DNA of 64,000 bases, from contig NZ_JBINJF010000016.1 in assembly GCF_043951865.1 (NCBI RefSeq), positions 1 through 64,000 on the forward strand, read 5' to 3'. The notes below the pieces were generated by a model. It did no database searches. It saw only the letters and a list, made by a program, of their open reading frames with translations, and had not been told where the DNA came from. Shown here in pieces: positions 45,701 through 53,272 of this stretch (positions within the stretch are counted from its first letter, which is position 1; each line of letters begins with the position of its first letter). The DNA is from JAMQKA01 sp043951865. Its GTDB lineage: Bacteria > Bacteroidota > Rhodothermia > Balneolales > Balneolaceae. A program made the translations under genes and the position numbers.

Positions 45701-47006
45701 GTCTCAACAGGCCGGGTACAGCGGGGAGTCGCAAATTTACTACATGCTTAACAGCGACGGCGAGCGTTTTTCACCTCCCTTTTCATACAGGACCGGCTGG
45801 ACCGACCGTATCGGGTCCGACCAGCTGGTAAGCAATCCCGGTGGCGGCCAGTCTATCCAGATTCCTTCAAACAAAAACTACACCGATGATATCACCGTAG
45901 GCACCCGTCTGACACCGTTCGAAAACTTTACCATCGATCTGACCTGGAGTACCAAGTGGGATGTGACCAGCACCCGAACGTTGACGTTGCAGCCCAACGA
46001 ATCTTCCACCTCGGTTCGCAGCAGAAATGGAAATATCAATTCCAGCGTATGGGCGTTTGGAGAAGGGTACGGTGCATTGTTCCGGGAGCAGCTGGAGCGC
46101 GCCTTCGAGGATATCAACAACCAAAATAACATTATTGCCGACAGCACCGGGAACTCGGACGGCAGTACCGTATTGGGCAAGATTTCGCTGCAGGAGGATT
46201 TTCGGCGAGCTTACCTTGGCATGGGAACCGGCGCCGTTGGGGATCGCGGTTTTACCCCGTTTCCCAAGCCGGGCTGGCGCGTAGTGTGGTCCGGGTTTGA
46301 AAATATTATTCCGGTCGTGGGTGAGGCGATGTCAAGAGCCACGCTGAACCACAGCTACAGCGGGCAGTACCGGCTTGGATGGGCCCTCAATTCAGATGAA
46401 GGGGCGCTGCAGCCGCTCTCACTCGGAGCCTACTCTATCCGGGGATACCTTCCGGAATTTGAGCCGACCTCCATCACGGTGGAGAAGACGTTCAGTCCCC
46501 TGGTTGGATTCAATATCACATGGAATTCAAACCTTAGAACCAACCTGCAGTACGACTGGAGCAAAATTACCAGCCTGGCCCTCTCCAACACCACTGTTAT
46601 CGAACGGTTCTCGAGAGGGTTTCAATTTTCATTCAGCTATACGGTGCGCAACTTTAAAATTCCGTTTCTCTCCCGGCTGGAAAATGCCGTTGACTTTACC
46701 CTGAACACCAGTTACCTGGAGGATACCGAGCAAAAGCTGGTACTGAACTCCGACCTGGACAATGCGCTGCAGGCCGACTATAACAATATTGTCAAAGACA
46801 CCGACAGTTACGATTTCCAGCCGGGCCCCGTTACCGGGCAGTCCCGGATAAATGGTTCGGCGATTATCGGCTACCAATTTTCACAGACTATCCAGGCGAA
46901 TTTCGAATACACATACAGCCGCCTGATTCCAAAATCAACCGGTGTTTATGCACGTACCGACCACGACATCCGGTTTAATGTTGTTGTGTCAATCCGGTCA
47001 AACTAA
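39795..47006 (+). CDS. sprA: Cell surface protein SprA, type IX secretion translocon
   Basis: A 2403-residue outer-membrane protein; this size is characteristic of SprA, which forms a 36-strand barrel. The start is GTG at 39795, because a stop lies four codons upstream and no ATG precedes the signal peptide (FTIFVSGICCLVFWGSTSVT). A ribosome-binding GAGGCGG is 6 bases upstream. SprA-typical stretches include GNVSMETGNTLIRGGSSLFGVK, split by the family's repeated GTIGDKLSIQTDWDTEREFD, and NELRVSGFDNRRGWAANAKA. The barrel ends with HDIRFNVVVSIRSN. SprA moves folded proteins carrying T9SS C-terminal signals to the surface and supports gliding in some relatives. The sialidase and sulfatases here are not visibly T9SS-tagged. 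Confidence 0.95.
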   Translation: MQLNSLFTIFVSGICCLVFWGSTSVTAHAQVRADSTVIPVDTLRQDTLGVLYPPPAVSYPYPDRIPNLFYIQLPEEQITVERDSAGNYVSQRRLFDIETGLPYVMDQQEYAGRNRAYSKTQNWQSLVQEFESQQTSERGLLDFSVDIPGGDESAFTTIFGKPEVNLKVNGTANMNLGASIQQTENPHIPEDQQTQIDPTFDQSLKLNIQGTIGDKLSIQTDWDTEREFDFMNRLNIVYQGYEDEIIQRLEMGNVSMETGNTLIRGGSSLFGVKSVAQLGALEVTSVLSQQEGQGNTQTITGGAQEQEISIRPANYEDDTHFFLDFYTRQQFEQNMSNPQQLGQALQLSEVKVWMLRESSQSSEGERQAIAMVDLGVVQNADGTYAPPDDESDRFAQDSLDQYRDPAAGVSAADFGVEPTEFVEGYFIPLQEGSDYELNRPLGFISLKRNLGSRQALAISFKYLDPETGQTVSVGDISQGGGNRIFLKLIRPQNATTTNAAWDLMMKNIYSLGVSNVTQDGLEVDISYTEQNLPQNTLPERNTIMLRDLGLDRVDAQGAVNPDNQIDFSTGTLDPVSGSIIFPYLEPFGSRIETVLSQTSLAESEIDRLAFSELYTEKRVNASQNSKNNFYRISGTSKGSVSDSYSLGFSLVEGSVNVYANGQELQEGTDYTVDYSIGNITILNERYLARGQEIRIEYENNQFTQIERKTFTGVRAEYDINSDITLGSTYFRLKERPLQDKIRIGDAPINNSVIGFDANARFDMPWMTRAIDRVPLLQTRTASSFSLSGEFAQLRPDVVQTNAVSDAIDDNELFQDEENGLVFVDDFEGTDISLSFMRPSRWNLAAAPAAIPGYAPDDPYFGENPPVSPNVTLNEKIARSDLRAQFGWYTIPQNIEDILGSVERTPESQQVQVTDVFPNRDVLSEENFISTLDVYYDPTERGPYNYNSDIKNVTENEPERMWGGMTTTLPSGQEDLTQNNIEFLEFWVQSLLPGGRDPNAPDLDDYEGTIYIDIGVVSEDVVPNFKSNSEDGLAKRPDDLQEDILGGQARSYIPIPQPAPEGQFSNENRELEDVGLDGAPNTQGIQRKNEQQLFSGYLEEMRALYGANSPEFQQIRQDPSNDDYVYYGQDEVADEPLHARFHRMYGYHEGNTPLNSEDDKRAVTNRPDAEGLITPSIVEQNNAYFQYEIQWNPADFDELEVGNPENYIVDKVPGSNQQNRWYQVRIPLKDYIRKVGDIENFQNISYIRVWFSGYEKPFTVRFATFELVGSQWRPADNVDQEENTQGELRISSVNIEENSRRRPVPYRIPNGAIRSKNRSQQRQTVANEQSIVLQAENLGPEEVKMVKRVYPGGLNMINYSNLRMFVHGEGYENREDAELVMRFGTDLVNNYYEYRQPITPTDDSFPFSEKPLSELTDAEREQEAEAVWLSDQNSVNIVLRAFNELKQIRDQQGIDPTTVFERPDLLRDAPPGAEVAIKGNPSLDRVGEIGMGIRNPFDPENPDRGTPSLDAEVWLNELRVSGFDNRRGWAANAKAELQLADLATVNANVNRETDGFGSLNSRLGQRRVSDVLAYDLNSTFNLHKFIPERFGWSIPLTLSTRRSTSTPRFLPNQGDIRLSEFEQAVENRNDIGDEQKQSIIDQKIRESQSVMESYSFNLSNVTKRESASKLAQYTLDKTNLNFVYNTTDRRNPEYRFQNNWNYNGSIRYNLNFSQTKLVQPFGFLQEVPLFQALSGLRLGYTPSSINASAGIDRTYDERKRRVLEGQQEIPLQQSHNFSYNTNFGLGYNLTPSIRTSFQSRTVFDLSSAGTTPRISSNPADSSVFDVRPTFDVFEDLVFDTLKSRRSNYEEAYTAAWQPRLNAIKALSWVNYSANYNGGYQWRNSPQGSNLGSTLTNNLSVTQNLDLDLRSLLGRMGWFQALQQQNGPPRQQQPDAEDGENELPLGVILKKGARALLSFQSLDISFNNTKRSQQAGYSGESQIYYMLNSDGERFSPPFSYRTGWTDRIGSDQLVSNPGGGQSIQIPSNKNYTDDITVGTRLTPFENFTIDLTWSTKWDVTSTRTLTLQPNESSTSVRSRNGNINSSVWAFGEGYGALFREQLERAFEDINNQNNIIADSTGNSDGSTVLGKISLQEDFRRAYLGMGTGAVGDRGFTPFPKPGWRVVWSGFENIIPVVGEAMSRATLNHSYSGQYRLGWALNSDEGALQPLSLGAYSIRGYLPEFEPTSITVEKTFSPLVGFNITWNSNLRTNLQYDWSKITSLALSNTTVIERFSRGFQFSFSYTVRNFKIPFLSRLENAVDFTLNTSYLEDTEQKLVLNSDLDNALQADYNNIVKDTDSYDFQPGPVTGQSRINGSAIIGYQFSQTIQANFEYTYSRLIPKSTGVYARTDHDIRFNVVVSIRSN

Positions 47007-47160
47007 GAGCGATTTTGCCGCAAAGATTTATTTTTGCAGCGACTCTGTGAACTGCATCTTTAATGATTGGCAAGCAGAAACTGAACTTAACCCGATAAAG
47101 CGATAATGGAGGCTCGCCATTGAAATGATTGGCGGTGCTAATCGGTTATCACCATAGACA

Positions 47161-48699
47161 ATGGAAAACATAAATTTCAGATCGTATTCAATGGACGAAT
47201 TACAGCGAGAAGTATCGACACTTGGTGAGCTTAAAGAAAGTGGGTGGGAATCGGTTTCCGTAAAGGAGGAGATCCGGAGGAATCTCATTGCGAAGATAAA
47301 AGAGGGGGAGACGTTGTTTCCCGGCATCATCGGGTATGAGAAGTCGGTGATTCCCCAGATTCAGCACGCCCTCATGGCCAAGCACGATCTCATTTTGCTG
47401 GGACTTCGTGGGCAGGCAAAAACCAGGATTTTGCGGATGCTTGTCAACTTCCTGGATGAGTATATGCCGATCGTCAAGGGTTCAGAGATTAATGACGATC
47501 CGTTCAACCCGGTCTCCAAATATGCCCGTGAGCGTATTGAGGTGGAGGGTGATGCCACGCCGATCGCGTGGGTCCACCGCAGCAACCGGTACGGGGAGAA
47601 GCTGGCCACGCCCGACACTACGGTCGCTGACCTGATCGGGGATATCGACCCGATCAAAGCCGCGACCAAAAAGCTGACGCTGGCCGATGAGAATGTGATC
47701 AACTTCGGACTGATACCGAGAACCAACCGCGGTATTTTTGCCATTAACGAGCTTTCCGACCTGCAGCCGCGCATACAGGTGGCGCTGCTGAATATTATGC
47801 AGGAGCGGGATATCCAGATTCGGGGTTTTAACGTGCGCATTCCGCTGGATGTGGGGATGGTATTTTCCGCCAATCCGGAAGATTATACCAGCCGGGGCAA
47901 CATCATTACCCCGTTGAAAGACCGTATTGATTCACAGGTTTTGACCCACTACCCGCGCGAACTGGAAACCGGCATGAAAATCACCGAGCAGGAAGCGTGG
48001 CGATCGCGCAACGGCAATGTAGCGGTACAAATTCCCGAAATTATCAAGGAGATACTCGAACAGGTCGCCTTCGAAGCGCGTGAATCCGAATATATCGACC
48101 AGAAAAGCGGTGTTTCCACGCGGATGACGATTACGGCGATGGAGCAGTTGGTTTCATCGGCCGAGCGGAGAGCCCTCATAAACGGGGAGACTCAGACTCA
48201 GGCCCGCATCACCGACCTGTACCATATTGTACCGGCACTGACCGGCAAGATGGAGCTTGTCTACGAGGGAGAACAGGAGGGGGCGATCAACGTTGCCAAG
48301 CATATTATCGGCAAGGCGATCAAGAAGACGTTTGCCCGTCATTTCCCCGACCCGCAGCAACAGAAGAAAAAGGATGAGGATGAAAAGAATGTGTATAAGC
48401 AGATCCTGGACTGGTTTGCTTCCGGCAACGAGCTGGAGCTGGCGGACGACCTGAGAGCGGAAAAATATGAGGAAGCATTGAAAGGGGTCGACGGGCTGCC
48501 GGAATTTATCAGTAAATATGGCGGAAAGGCGCCGGGCAACGACTCATTTGTGCTGATGGATTTGACGATAGAGGCTCTGCATCAAAATTCCATGCTGGGC
48601 AAAGAGGATCTCGATGATCACCGTTCCTATTCCGATATGCTGGGCAGTATGCTGGGATCGATGGGGGACTTTGATGATTTCGAGGATTTCGACAGCTAG
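47161..48699 (+). CDS. MoxR/magnesium chelatase-like AAA+ ATPase
   Basis: A 512-residue cytoplasmic AAA+ ATPase. A helical N-terminal section (1-60) leads to a Walker-A-like LILLGLRGQAKTR near 80-92, an atypical loop with Gln-Ala-Lys in place of GxGKT. GIFAINELSDLQPRIQVALL is the Walker B-sensor region with Glu-Leu-Ser replacing the usual DEI. The sensor 1 VFSANPEDYTSRG and arginine-finger regions follow. A C-terminal helical domain and an acidic tail (FDDFEDFDS) complete it. Such proteins usually work with a VWA-domain partner encoded next to them; none is seen here. Its stop codon TAG lies within the end of a MITE-like element. Process unknown, perhaps metal insertion or complex assembly. 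Confidence 0.85.
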   Translation: MENINFRSYSMDELQREVSTLGELKESGWESVSVKEEIRRNLIAKIKEGETLFPGIIGYEKSVIPQIQHALMAKHDLILLGLRGQAKTRILRMLVNFLDEYMPIVKGSEINDDPFNPVSKYARERIEVEGDATPIAWVHRSNRYGEKLATPDTTVADLIGDIDPIKAATKKLTLADENVINFGLIPRTNRGIFAINELSDLQPRIQVALLNIMQERDIQIRGFNVRIPLDVGMVFSANPEDYTSRGNIITPLKDRIDSQVLTHYPRELETGMKITEQEAWRSRNGNVAVQIPEIIKEILEQVAFEARESEYIDQKSGVSTRMTITAMEQLVSSAERRALINGETQTQARITDLYHIVPALTGKMELVYEGEQEGAINVAKHIIGKAIKKTFARHFPDPQQQKKKDEDEKNVYKQILDWFASGNELELADDLRAEKYEEALKGVDGLPEFISKYGGKAPGNDSFVLMDLTIEALHQNSMLGKEDLDDHRSYSDMLGSMLGSMGDFDDFEDFDS

Positions 48700-48935
48700 C
48701 CTGCATTTCTCACGATAATGTAGGCAAAAATTATGTACCCTGATAGCATGCAGTATCTAATATTATATGTGTTACCGAACTTTTTATTTGACAGGGTGTA
48801 AAGCGCCGGGAGATTTGCCCTTCAGCTGCGTCAAAGGGAAAATTACGTGCTTAAGGTACAACGGTACGTCTGTACGGCCATTACCCCTTTGACTTGCTGA
48901 AGAACAAATTTCCTGGTAAGGTAAATTCAGGCTAG
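48696..48935 (+). mobile_element. MITE-like element, family C copy 2
   Basis: A 240-base element with ends CTAGCCTGCATTTCTCACGA and, in reverse, CTAGCCTGAATTTACCTTAC. The interior contains CTTCAGCTGCGTCAAAGGG and CCCTTTGACTTGCTGAAG, which form a long inverted repeat around a GTACAACGGTACGTCTGTAC centre. It aligns along its second half with copy 3. The TAG in the left end is the stop codon of the AAA+ gene. It encodes nothing. Confidence 0.7.
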
Positions 48936-48955
48936 AACTTCGTTTCGAAAGCAAG

Positions 48956-49146
48956 CGTAACGCGTTTACCGGTTTAAAAGTAACTCTGCTTCCATAAACA
49001 GGAGTTTGCATGGATTGCCAAGGAAGCCGTGAAGGCCCATTTACAGCTAAACTAAAAGAATTCCTCCCTGGAGAAGGAGGAATTCCCCGTTTTAATAAAT
49101 TAGGAGGATGCCTTGGAACAAGGCGCTAACCGGTAAATGCGTTACG
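48956..49146. repeat. Family-E element bounded by a 19-base inverted repeat
   Basis: CGTAACGCGTTTACCGGTT at 48956 and AACCGGTAAATGCGTTACG at 49128-49146 are inverted repeats matching at 18 of 19 positions, 191 bases apart end to end. The interior holds two hairpins (AATTCCTCC-CTGGAGAA-GGAGGAATT and GCCTTG-GAA-CAAGGC). A related right end occurs at 25444. This may be a second small mobile element or a structured RNA. Confidence 0.5.
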
Positions 49147-49213
49147 TGTAACTGTGGATAGTGACTTATCCATCTCCTTTTTTCCGTAGCCGGTGAAACT
49201 GGTGATCGATGGT

Positions 49214-49615
49214 CTACTGATTGGCTACCGATTCATCAATGCGAAAGGTTTTTGACGCCAGAACAGTCCCCGAAGAGTCCAGGATATCGACACTCCACTG
49301 GCCGGTCCAGTTCTCCAGAATGAATTTTGAGCTCCACGTTCGCCATTGGGATCCGTTGACCGGAAGCTCAACGCGGGCTTTTTCCTGGTCTTCGTAGTAC
49401 CAGACATGCGTGATGGTAGTTGAATTTTCAGCGCCGTTAACCTGGGTGAAGCAGTAAACCCGCTCCACGGTATTTGAAAAAACCGAATCCGCATCCACAA
49501 TATTTCTGTTCTCCACTCCAGTCCCGAACTGGATGCTCTCTACCGATAAATTTTGTCCCTCAACCAACAGTGCAGTACAAAAGACGACAAGAAATGTTAA
49601 GACAGTTTTTTTCAT
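49214..49615 (-). CDS. DUF2914-domain exported protein
   Basis: A 133-residue secreted protein with a signal peptide ending near LLVEGQ. The remainder matches the DUF2914 pattern: a SVFSNTVERVYCFTQV strand, then ITHVWYYEDQEKARVEL, then WRTWSSKFILENWTGQWSVD and a final VLASKTFRI. This is a small beta-sandwich. DUF2914 often occurs alone or at the end of larger envelope proteins; its role is unknown. Three tryptophans in the centre are typical. It is a single gene, divergent from nothing evident, with a long AT-rich leader upstream. Confidence 0.8.
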   Translation of the reverse strand: MKKTVLTFLVVFCTALLVEGQNLSVESIQFGTGVENRNIVDADSVFSNTVERVYCFTQVNGAENSTTITHVWYYEDQEKARVELPVNGSQWRTWSSKFILENWTGQWSVDILDSSGTVLASKTFRIDESVANQ

Positions 49616-50033
49616 AGTTTGACCCCGATAAAACGTTTTTTATGATTTGAATTTTACAAGAAACTGCTGGAACCCCTTACTCCATTGAATCCCCTTGCTG
49701 TTGAAGAATGTAGCCAGGGAACGTTCGATTTTTGAAATCGTAACAGGTTATCAGCACTCTCTTGTTTATGTAAAATGATTTTTCAGCGATTTTGTTTCCA
49801 AAACCACCTTGATGATCAACAGTCAGCGCAAACTTAACCTTTAGAAAGCATTCCTAAAACCGAATTCCTGGTAAAAATTCATTAATTTTAATGCTGGGGC
49901 CAATATTTTGGATGCTTTTTATTATAAACTGCGGTTTTAAATTCGTTCAGGCTTTAATCCTGCACAAAAACCCTTGATGAGGAATTCGAAGGTTCCTGGC
50001 AGCCGTGAATGGCAGGATTATTCCCGGTATGTC
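49616..50033. other. Intergenic region with a family-D repeat trace
   Basis: A 418-base AT-rich spacer that includes the DUF2914 promoter. Near 49918-49955, read on the minus strand, CCTGAACGAATTTAAAACCGCAGTTTATAA resembles stretches at about 51638 and 57629 (only a 30-base core; compare AAAACCGCAGATTGTA and AAATCGCAGTTTATCC). No gene was found. Confidence 0.35.
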
Positions 50034-50354
50034 TCAATAACGGCTTATCCATATAAAAATGAGAATGAGCAAATTAGCCAGGGTACCCGCCTTGGCATCC
50101 TGCCAGTACATGAAAATAAGTACTTGTGAGATGGCAACAGCCAGTAGCGTAATGATCCACCACCACTCTGTTTTCAGCAGATATGCCACTCCCGAGGAAA
50201 GCATAAGGATACAGGTGAACAACCAGAGTAGTCCTGAGGATTGGGATATGGGCAGGGTCAGCTGTTCGATCTCCGCAAGCTGAAACGCCTTGACAAATCC
50301 CATCAGGTGAATGAGTCCGTGCAGAAAAAGTATTACCAAAAATATGATTCGCAT
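50034..50354 (-). CDS. Small integral membrane protein
   Basis: A 106-residue protein with four predicted membrane segments: IIFLVILFLHGLIHLMGFV, SGLLWLFTCILMLSSGVAYL, WWWIITLLAVAISQVLIFMY and LANLLILIFIWI. I do not recognise the family beyond general resemblance to small uncharacterised membrane proteins of Bacteroidota with a HGLIHLMGF-type first helix. It starts 11 bases after the stop of the serine hydrolase on the same strand, so the two are probably co-transcribed. Confidence 0.7.
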   Translation of the reverse strand: MRIIFLVILFLHGLIHLMGFVKAFQLAEIEQLTLPISQSSGLLWLFTCILMLSSGVAYLLKTEWWWIITLLAVAISQVLIFMYWQDAKAGTLANLLILIFIWISRY

Positions 50355-50365
50355 GATGGAAAAAG

Positions 50366-51490
50366 TTAGTTCCGGGATTGTGTTTGACCCTCCATGCTTT
50401 CGAGCAGGGAAAATCCCAAAGAGCTGATGCGTCCTGCGTGTTTGTGTCCTGATGAAATATTGGATAAGACCACTGCTCCTTTTTTGCCATCCGGATGGAG
50501 AACCAGCATTGATCGATAACCGCCGGTACCGCCACTGTGCCAGTACAACTGCTTTGTATCCTGGTTGCGGATGAACCAGCCCAGCGCCATATCCCGATCT
50601 TTATCTACAGTGAAGGTTTTTTGTTGCTGCAGCTGTAGGGACTCGTTACTGGAATTAATGTTGGCCTGGATAAACCTAGCCAGATCCTCAGCTGTAGAGA
50701 CGATAGCCCCGGCGCCCGGGATGGCGCCCAGGTCCCAGTTGGAGGTCGGGTTCCCTCTTTTGTTGAGTCCGGTTACCAGCCTGTCTTTAATCAATTCTCG
50801 TCGTGTTGTGGAGTGCTGCATTCCCAGCGGATTGAACACTCTTTGCTGAAGCATTTCTTCATAGGACTGATCCTCAATTTGCGTCAGCGTGTAGCCCAGG
50901 ATACCCGCCCCGATATTGGAGTACTGCCACAAGGTTCCCGGTTCGCCGGCAAGCTCCATTTCATTGCCCATATATTTGCGCAATTTGTCTTCATCATACT
51001 CTTTATAGGGATTATCCATGTGCCAAAGCGATTCCCAGACAAAGCCGGAGGGGATGCGCGGCAGCCCAGAGGTATGATTGGCCAACTGTTTGAAGGTAAT
51101 CTGCAGGCTGTCGTGGAGGGGAAAATCCAGGTGCGCCTGGATGGGCTGGTCGAGCTGTAGCTTGTTTTCGGTTGCCAGGTCGGCGAGCAGGGCAGCGGTA
51201 AACACTTTGGATAGCGAACCTATCTCAAACACGCTGCTTTTATTGTCGATGGTTTTCAGCGTGTCATTGGTTCTCACGGCCCCGTAAAAAGTGGCGGTAC
51301 TGTCATGAATAAAAGCGATTGAACATTGGGTTTGATTGGGGAAATAGCGAAGGGTTTGAAAGATGCTGTCGATCTGCGTACTGGATACGCCGGGACGTGG
51401 TTCAAGGTGGTTAACAGCTGTTTCCGGATTACTTACGCTGCCACAGGCGGTACATATGGCTAAGAATATGATCAGGTGTAATCGTTTCAT
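50366..51490 (-). CDS. Class C beta-lactamase-like serine hydrolase lipoprotein
   Basis: A 374-residue penicillin-binding fold hydrolase when started at ATG 51490, giving a lipoprotein signal IIFLAICTACGSV; the longer frame to 51637 adds a non-signal stretch. The catalytic SxxK is in GSLSKVFTAALLADL. The YxN motif is in LWQYSNIGAGILGY. The KTG-like motif is HSGGTGGYRSM. These match AmpC/EstB-type enzymes. Members may be beta-lactamases, D-amino-acid peptidases or esterases; context does not decide. It is followed by a small membrane protein gene on the same strand. Confidence 0.88.
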   Translation of the reverse strand: MKRLHLIIFLAICTACGSVSNPETAVNHLEPRPGVSSTQIDSIFQTLRYFPNQTQCSIAFIHDSTATFYGAVRTNDTLKTIDNKSSVFEIGSLSKVFTAALLADLATENKLQLDQPIQAHLDFPLHDSLQITFKQLANHTSGLPRIPSGFVWESLWHMDNPYKEYDEDKLRKYMGNEMELAGEPGTLWQYSNIGAGILGYTLTQIEDQSYEEMLQQRVFNPLGMQHSTTRRELIKDRLVTGLNKRGNPTSNWDLGAIPGAGAIVSTAEDLARFIQANINSSNESLQLQQQKTFTVDKDRDMALGWFIRNQDTKQLYWHSGGTGGYRSMLVLHPDGKKGAVVLSNISSGHKHAGRISSLGFSLLESMEGQTQSRN

Positions 51491-51829
51491 TGGCTTGAAA
51501 TTCAATGCTTGTCTACCGTTGGCAGGTATGCACTTCTGCAAAATTTGTGCTGTTGGTTCGTTGCAAGACTGCAATAGCGAGATAAAATATAGTGTTTCAG
51601 AGGAGTTTTGAAAAACCGGGTATTCTGGCGGATTCAACCCTTGAGGGCATTCAAAACCGCAGATTGTATCTTATGGATGAAGGTTTTGATATATAAAAAT
51701 ACCGATTTTGGATAAACCAGTGGTTATGCAAAGTCCTGTTTCCTAATAATAAAGGCGGGGATACGCATATTGGCATAAAATTTTCGGTATCAATAAGTAC
51801 ATTTTGAAAGAATTAATAATCGATTCGCC
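51491..51829. other. Divergent spacer with family-D repeat trace
   Basis: A 339-base AT-rich spacer between the minus-strand serine hydrolase and the plus-strand membrane protein. A stretch at 51638-51690 (GAGGGCATTCAAAACCGCAG core) resembles one at 57629-57680 (GAGCGCATTCGAAATCGCAG), about three-quarters identical by eye. No gene. Confidence 0.35.
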
Positions 51830-52708
51830 ATGAAATACCGGAAATCCATAACCATTCTGTCCTCGATAATAATTATTCTGGCAGTTGTCGCGGCATCGAT
51901 GGGCATTTTTTCGACCGGCGGTCCCGGTCCCTATGATCTTGAAACGGTAAGAGGGGAAACGGTGACTGTTTACGGGAAAGGACTTTATAAACACATGTCG
52001 CAGGATGTTGCCCCACAGGGTATCGCCCAGGATTATGTGACTCTGTTTGCTGGAGTGCCATTGCTGTTGCTATCGCTTTTTTGGGCCCGCAGTGGGTCTC
52101 TCAAAGGCCGGTTTCTCCTGGCGGGTACGCTGGGTTATTTTCTGGTCACGTACCTGTTCTACCTTGTGATGGGGATGTACAACGTGTTGTTTTTGGTTTA
52201 CGCCACACTGCTTGGTACCACCTTTTTTGCCTTCGCCCAGACGCTGCTTTCTTTCGACCTCTCCAATATTTCTGAACACTTTGGGGAAAGCACACCGGTA
52301 AAATTTATGGGCGGATTTCTGATATTCAACAGCATCGCCATTGGACTCATGTGGCTGCAGGTGGTTGTGCCGCCCCTGCTGGACGGATCGATCATCCCCG
52401 GGCAAGTGGAGCATTACACAACATTGATTGTACAAGGGCTGGACCTCGGGTTGCTGTTGCCGCTCGCGTTTGTTTCCGGGGTGTTGTTCATTCGAAAAAA
52501 GCCATTTGGGTATTTGCTTGGCCCCGTTTATTTCGTCTTTCTGTCTATATTGATGACCGCCCTGACGGCAAAAGTTGTTGCGATGGGGATGCTTGGACAA
52601 AACATTATGCCGGCAATCGTGATTATTCCATTATTCGGGATGGTCTCGATTATCTGCTCGGTTTTGATTTTTAAAAATATCAGGGAGCCAGCTCATGAAT
52701 ACGCCTGA
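51830..52708 (+). CDS. Polytopic membrane protein of unknown function
   Basis: A 292-residue protein with about eight hydrophobic segments. The first helix, SIIIILAVVAASMGIFST, is followed by an outside loop carrying YDLETVRGETVTVYGKGLY. The phrase APQGIAQDYVTLFAGVPLLL precedes the second helix. I do not recognise the family. It lies before a TMEM220-like gene in the same direction (180-base gap) and may share no transcript with it. Location is the inner membrane; no catalytic motif is apparent. Confidence 0.72.
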   Translation: MKYRKSITILSSIIIILAVVAASMGIFSTGGPGPYDLETVRGETVTVYGKGLYKHMSQDVAPQGIAQDYVTLFAGVPLLLLSLFWARSGSLKGRFLLAGTLGYFLVTYLFYLVMGMYNVLFLVYATLLGTTFFAFAQTLLSFDLSNISEHFGESTPVKFMGGFLIFNSIAIGLMWLQVVVPPLLDGSIIPGQVEHYTTLIVQGLDLGLLLPLAFVSGVLFIRKKPFGYLLGPVYFVFLSILMTALTAKVVAMGMLGQNIMPAIVIIPLFGMVSIICSVLIFKNIREPAHEYA

Positions 52709-52888
52709 CAAAAGACCTGTCAGTCTTTATGGGAATAAATTTTTTTGCACGAACTGGAGCTGTTAAAGGCATTGAAATCTTATCAAAATTATCGTATTAA
52801 AGGGCAGAAGAGACAATCGTTCAATTTTTAAAAGAGATATTGGAAGTATTGCAAGCCTCGTTAAACATTGAAAAGAAATAGTTTGACC

Positions 52889-53272
52889 ATGAGTATCATG
52901 AAAGACAAAGTTTTGACGGTGTTAAGTTATTTTATGGCCATCGTATTTGTATTTGCGGCCTTTGCCCAGTACAACGACCCGGATATGTTCGCGTGGATGG
53001 GAATATACCTTGCGGCTGCCGTGGCGAGCCTCCTGCATGCCACCGGGCACTACAGGAAAGCGGTTCCTGTTGTTGTACTGGTCGTTGCCCTGGGCTGGGC
53101 GGCATTCATATTCCCGGAATTTTTTGAAGGTGAAAGCTTCAGTTTCAGGACGTTCAGCTCCGTAAAAATGACAAATATGGAGTTTGAAACAGCCCGGGAA
53201 TTTGGGGGACTCATAATTATTTCACTATGGATGGGCGTGATTACAGCGTTTCCGCCCGGAAAAGAGAAGTAA
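52889..53272 (+). CDS. TMEM220-like small membrane protein
   Basis: A 127-residue protein with four hydrophobic segments, started at ATG 52889; an ATG three codons on is also possible, and an in-frame TTG at 52868 is unlikely. The N-terminal pattern FAAFAQYNDPDMFAWMGIYL matches the transmembrane-220 family, whose QYNDPD motif after helix 1 is diagnostic. The C-terminal half has AREFGGLIIISLWMGV. The function of this family is unknown. It is isolated, with repeats and spacers downstream. Confidence 0.8.
   Translation: MSIMKDKVLTVLSYFMAIVFVFAAFAQYNDPDMFAWMGIYLAAAVASLLHATGHYRKAVPVVVLVVALGWAAFIFPEFFEGESFSFRTFSSVKMTNMEFETAREFGGLIIISLWMGVITAFPPGKEK

Noticed and set aside
48956..49146. Possible integron attC site
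   Set aside because: The ends are inverted repeats, but the conserved GTTRRRY/RYYYAAC core sites and an integrase gene or cassette array are absent.
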